A stretch of DNA of 64,000 nt. Source: Desulfobulbus alkaliphilus (GTDB taxonomy: Bacteria > Desulfobacterota > Desulfobulbia > Desulfobulbales > Desulfobulbaceae). A program made the translations under genes and the position numbers. A model generated the notes under the pieces. That model ran no database searches. It was given only the letters and a program-made list of their open reading frames with translations, and had not been told where the DNA came from. The stretch is from NCBI RefSeq assembly GCF_016918545.1, contig NZ_JAFFQC010000002.1, positions 165,685 to 229,684 on the forward strand. Direction: 5' to 3'. The first letter of the stretch is position 1. Every line of letters starts with the position of its first letter. Positions 62,568 through 64,000 of this stretch are shown here, one piece after another.

Positions 62568-63458
62568 TCAGTCAGAGATTCGGGTCAGAAGAGGCTCAGC
62601 GGTCAACCTGGCGAGGAAGTCCAAAGTGTCGGCATAGGCCGGTGTCCAGCGGCGCAGCGGCTTGGCCAGGCTGGCGGCCACCGCGACGTGCCCATTGTTC
62701 CGGTAGAAACGGGTTTCGGCCACAACCTCGTGCGCACGTAAGCGAGCGGCCAGGTTTTTGCTGTGCTGAGCCATCACTGTTTTATCCCTGAGGCCATGGA
62801 TTAACAGACTGGCAGGGCTGTTGTCGTCGACAAAATTAATCGGACGGGACACTGCCAGCGGCTGTGCTGGTGCAAAAATCCGCTGTAATTTGCGGCTGCT
62901 GAGGTCGAAAGCATCGTAGGGACCGGCATACCCGATCAGTGCCAGAATCTGTGCATGGTCAAGGCCGCTGGCTTCCACATAGGTGGAATTATATGCCAAC
63001 ATGGCGGCGATGTGGGCACCAGCGGAATGACCCATCAGCACAATCCCACGCTCCGCAAAACCCTCCTGCTTCAGCCAGGCCAGTGCATCGGCACCATCGA
63101 CGATAAAGTCAGGAAACAGATGTTCCGGGTACACACGGTAATTGGGGATAGCGATCGGGTAACCTGCTTCTGCAAACGCCTGGCCAACAAAGCGATAGTT
63201 ATCCTTGCTCCCTCTCGCCCAGCTGCCACCGTAAAAAAAGACCAGTGTCGGCGCTTCGGTTCTGTCCTGTTCCGGCAAATACAGGTCAAGCTGCTGGCGT
63301 GGATGTTCGCCGTAGCTGGCAGTAATAGTAATCACTTGACGATAGCCCGAATTGGGCACAGCCAGATCGAGCAGGCCATAAACGCAACCCTGCAACAATA
63401 TCAGCAGAGGAAGCATAACCAACAACTGAGCCCGTCGATGTGTATTTATTCTGTCCAT
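62568..63458 (-). CDS. Lipoprotein alpha/beta hydrolase (carboxylesterase/BD-FAE-like)
   Basis: 296 residues from the ATG at 63458, chosen because MDRINTHRRAQLLVMLPLLILLQGC then forms a lipoprotein signal (lipobox LLQGC). The domain shows LVFFYGGSWARGSKDNYRF (oxyanion-hole region, HGG replaced by YGG), GHSAGAHIAAMLAYN (nucleophile elbow) and NNGHVAVAASL (His). The family contains periplasmic carboxylesterases and kynurenine formamidase-like enzymes. It is the first gene of a pair with mliC; an upstream start would lose the signal. Confidence 0.8.
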   Translation of the reverse strand: MDRINTHRRAQLLVMLPLLILLQGCVYGLLDLAVPNSGYRQVITITASYGEHPRQQLDLYLPEQDRTEAPTLVFFYGGSWARGSKDNYRFVGQAFAEAGYPIAIPNYRVYPEHLFPDFIVDGADALAWLKQEGFAERGIVLMGHSAGAHIAAMLAYNSTYVEASGLDHAQILALIGYAGPYDAFDLSSRKLQRIFAPAQPLAVSRPINFVDDNSPASLLIHGLRDKTVMAQHSKNLAARLRAHEVVAETRFYRNNGHVAVAASLAKPLRRWTPAYADTLDFLARLTAEPLLTRISD

Positions 63459-63573
63459 TGGCGCAATGACGCAGCTCTGTATGACAAGGATCGCTGGATT
63501 TGAATTCCCGCGATAGAGCAAGAGTGCCACCGACAGGCATTATCCAGATGAGTTGTATTTATAAAGGAGTAAA

Positions 63574-63600
63574 AAAAGGCAAGACTTCTTTTGGCCTTTT
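63574..63600. terminator. A+T-flanked hairpin upstream of the esterase
   Basis: AAAAGGC pairs with GCCTTTT around a 13-base loop, with an A run before and TTTTATT after on the plus strand. It resembles a bidirectional terminator, but no plus-strand gene ends here. Confidence 0.45.
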
Positions 63601-63729
63601 ATTGTGAATTGGGTCACAAAAGCACATTATACTGAGTCTTTTGGGAGATTCAGTCTCCAATACCCATCAAGGCGCACAGAATCATACCTTCATCCGAGGA
63701 AGGAAAAGGAAAAGCCGAAAGAAAATTTT

Positions 63730-63861
63730 CTGAATCCGTGACGGCTGGACTCTTTTCAGGATGTATCTTGCTATAATCAGATTATAATTGCAGCAGCATC
63801 CTTGAAGATAACTTTCACCAGCCGCCCGTCGGGGCGTGCGGACGAACGCCCACGGATCCAG
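63730..63861 (+). repeat. Dispersed repeat, short-form copy (132 bp, forward)
   Basis: Ends CTGAATCCGTGACGGC and CCACGGATCCAG. The left half is well preserved (TTATAATTGCAGCAGCATCC). The long hairpin is missing at the same junction as the 46110 copy (GGGGCGTGCGGACGAACGC). The last 139 bp of the window (63862-64000) show no gene. Confidence 0.9.
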
Positions 63862-64000
63862 ATAAAGAAAAAATTTATATGAAACTTCTCTCTACCACGG
63901 AACTTTCTGTTTGAATAATCGTTTGCCACAGTGGGGCTTTGCTCCCTAAGCATTTGGGCTTCGTCTCTGCAATTGTCTTGGCTGGACGATGGGGGTGTTC

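Noticed and set aside
267..63861. CRISPR or tandem array explanation for the repeats
   Set aside because: Copies are kilobases apart, in both orientations, of very different lengths, and no cas genes are present.
267..63861. Retron or diversity-generating retroelement
   Set aside because: No reverse transcriptase or variable-repeat target was seen anywhere in the window.

Overview
This 64 kb window looks like chromosomal sequence from a Desulfobacterota (deltaproteobacterial) anaerobe, possibly Desulfobulbales. That is an inference from gene content: a TAXI-type TRAP transporter, a fused 2-hydroxyacyl-CoA dehydratase activase, a clostridial-style thiSGHFE operon, a PflX-like radical SAM protein, a C_GCAxxG_C_C protein and a probable selenoprotein. 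No rRNA, tRNA, phage or CRISPR locus was seen.

Layout. 0.5-3 kb: DtxR-like regulator, alpha/beta hydrolase, dCMP deaminase. 2.6-6.5 kb (minus): TAXI receptor, fused TRAP permease and universal stress protein. 7-8.2 kb: exported MsrAB. 8.3-13.5 kb (minus): de novo thiamine operon thiS-G-H-F-E-C behind a consensus promoter, a TPP riboswitch and an intrinsic terminator. 14-18.9 kb: SleB-like hydrolase, NifU-like protein, RecD2, MDR oxidoreductase. 19-21.6 kb (minus): permease, Sec-rhodanese, a 47-residue ORF and a GMC oxidoreductase pseudogene. 21.9-30 kb: membrane spermidine-synthase-like protein, Tat-signal radical SAM protein, 1452-residue activase. 30-35 kb: UMF1-like MFS, CobO, double-domain nitrilase, STAS-like protein. 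35.6-38.8 kb: HAD phosphatase and the thiM-thiE-thiD salvage operon. 39-46 kb: hypothetical, C_GCAxxG_C_C protein, DnaQ-like exonuclease, HTH/zinc-ribbon protein, AEC carrier, LepB, two lipoproteins (one FlgO-like), thioredoxin 2. 46.4-50 kb: CydDC. 50-52 kb: a Clp1-type kinase fused to an RNase Z-like domain. 52.4-57 kb: polar amino-acid ABC transporter, LysO remnant, AAE-type exchanger. 57-62 kb (minus): membrane-anchored methyltransferase, CarH-like B12 sensor without DNA-binding domain, and a three-gene ABC exporter. 62-63.5 kb: MliC-like lipoprotein and an esterase.

The strongest non-genic signal is a dispersed repeat family of at least 20 copies and fragments. Full copies are about 218 bp with imperfect terminal inverted repeats (CCTGAATCCGTGA / CCTGGATCCGTGA). 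Most also carry a long internal hairpin that a short subfamily lacks. Copies sit between and inside operons and in places supply stop codons or N-terminal coding sequence. One copy is interrupted by a 181 bp element with its own 14 bp inverted repeats and a target duplication.

The findings most worth checking are this repeat family and its nested insertion, a rhodanese whose catalytic cysteine codon is TGA followed by a SECIS-like hairpin, the Clp1/RNase Z fusion, and genes reduced by internal deletions that keep both ends.
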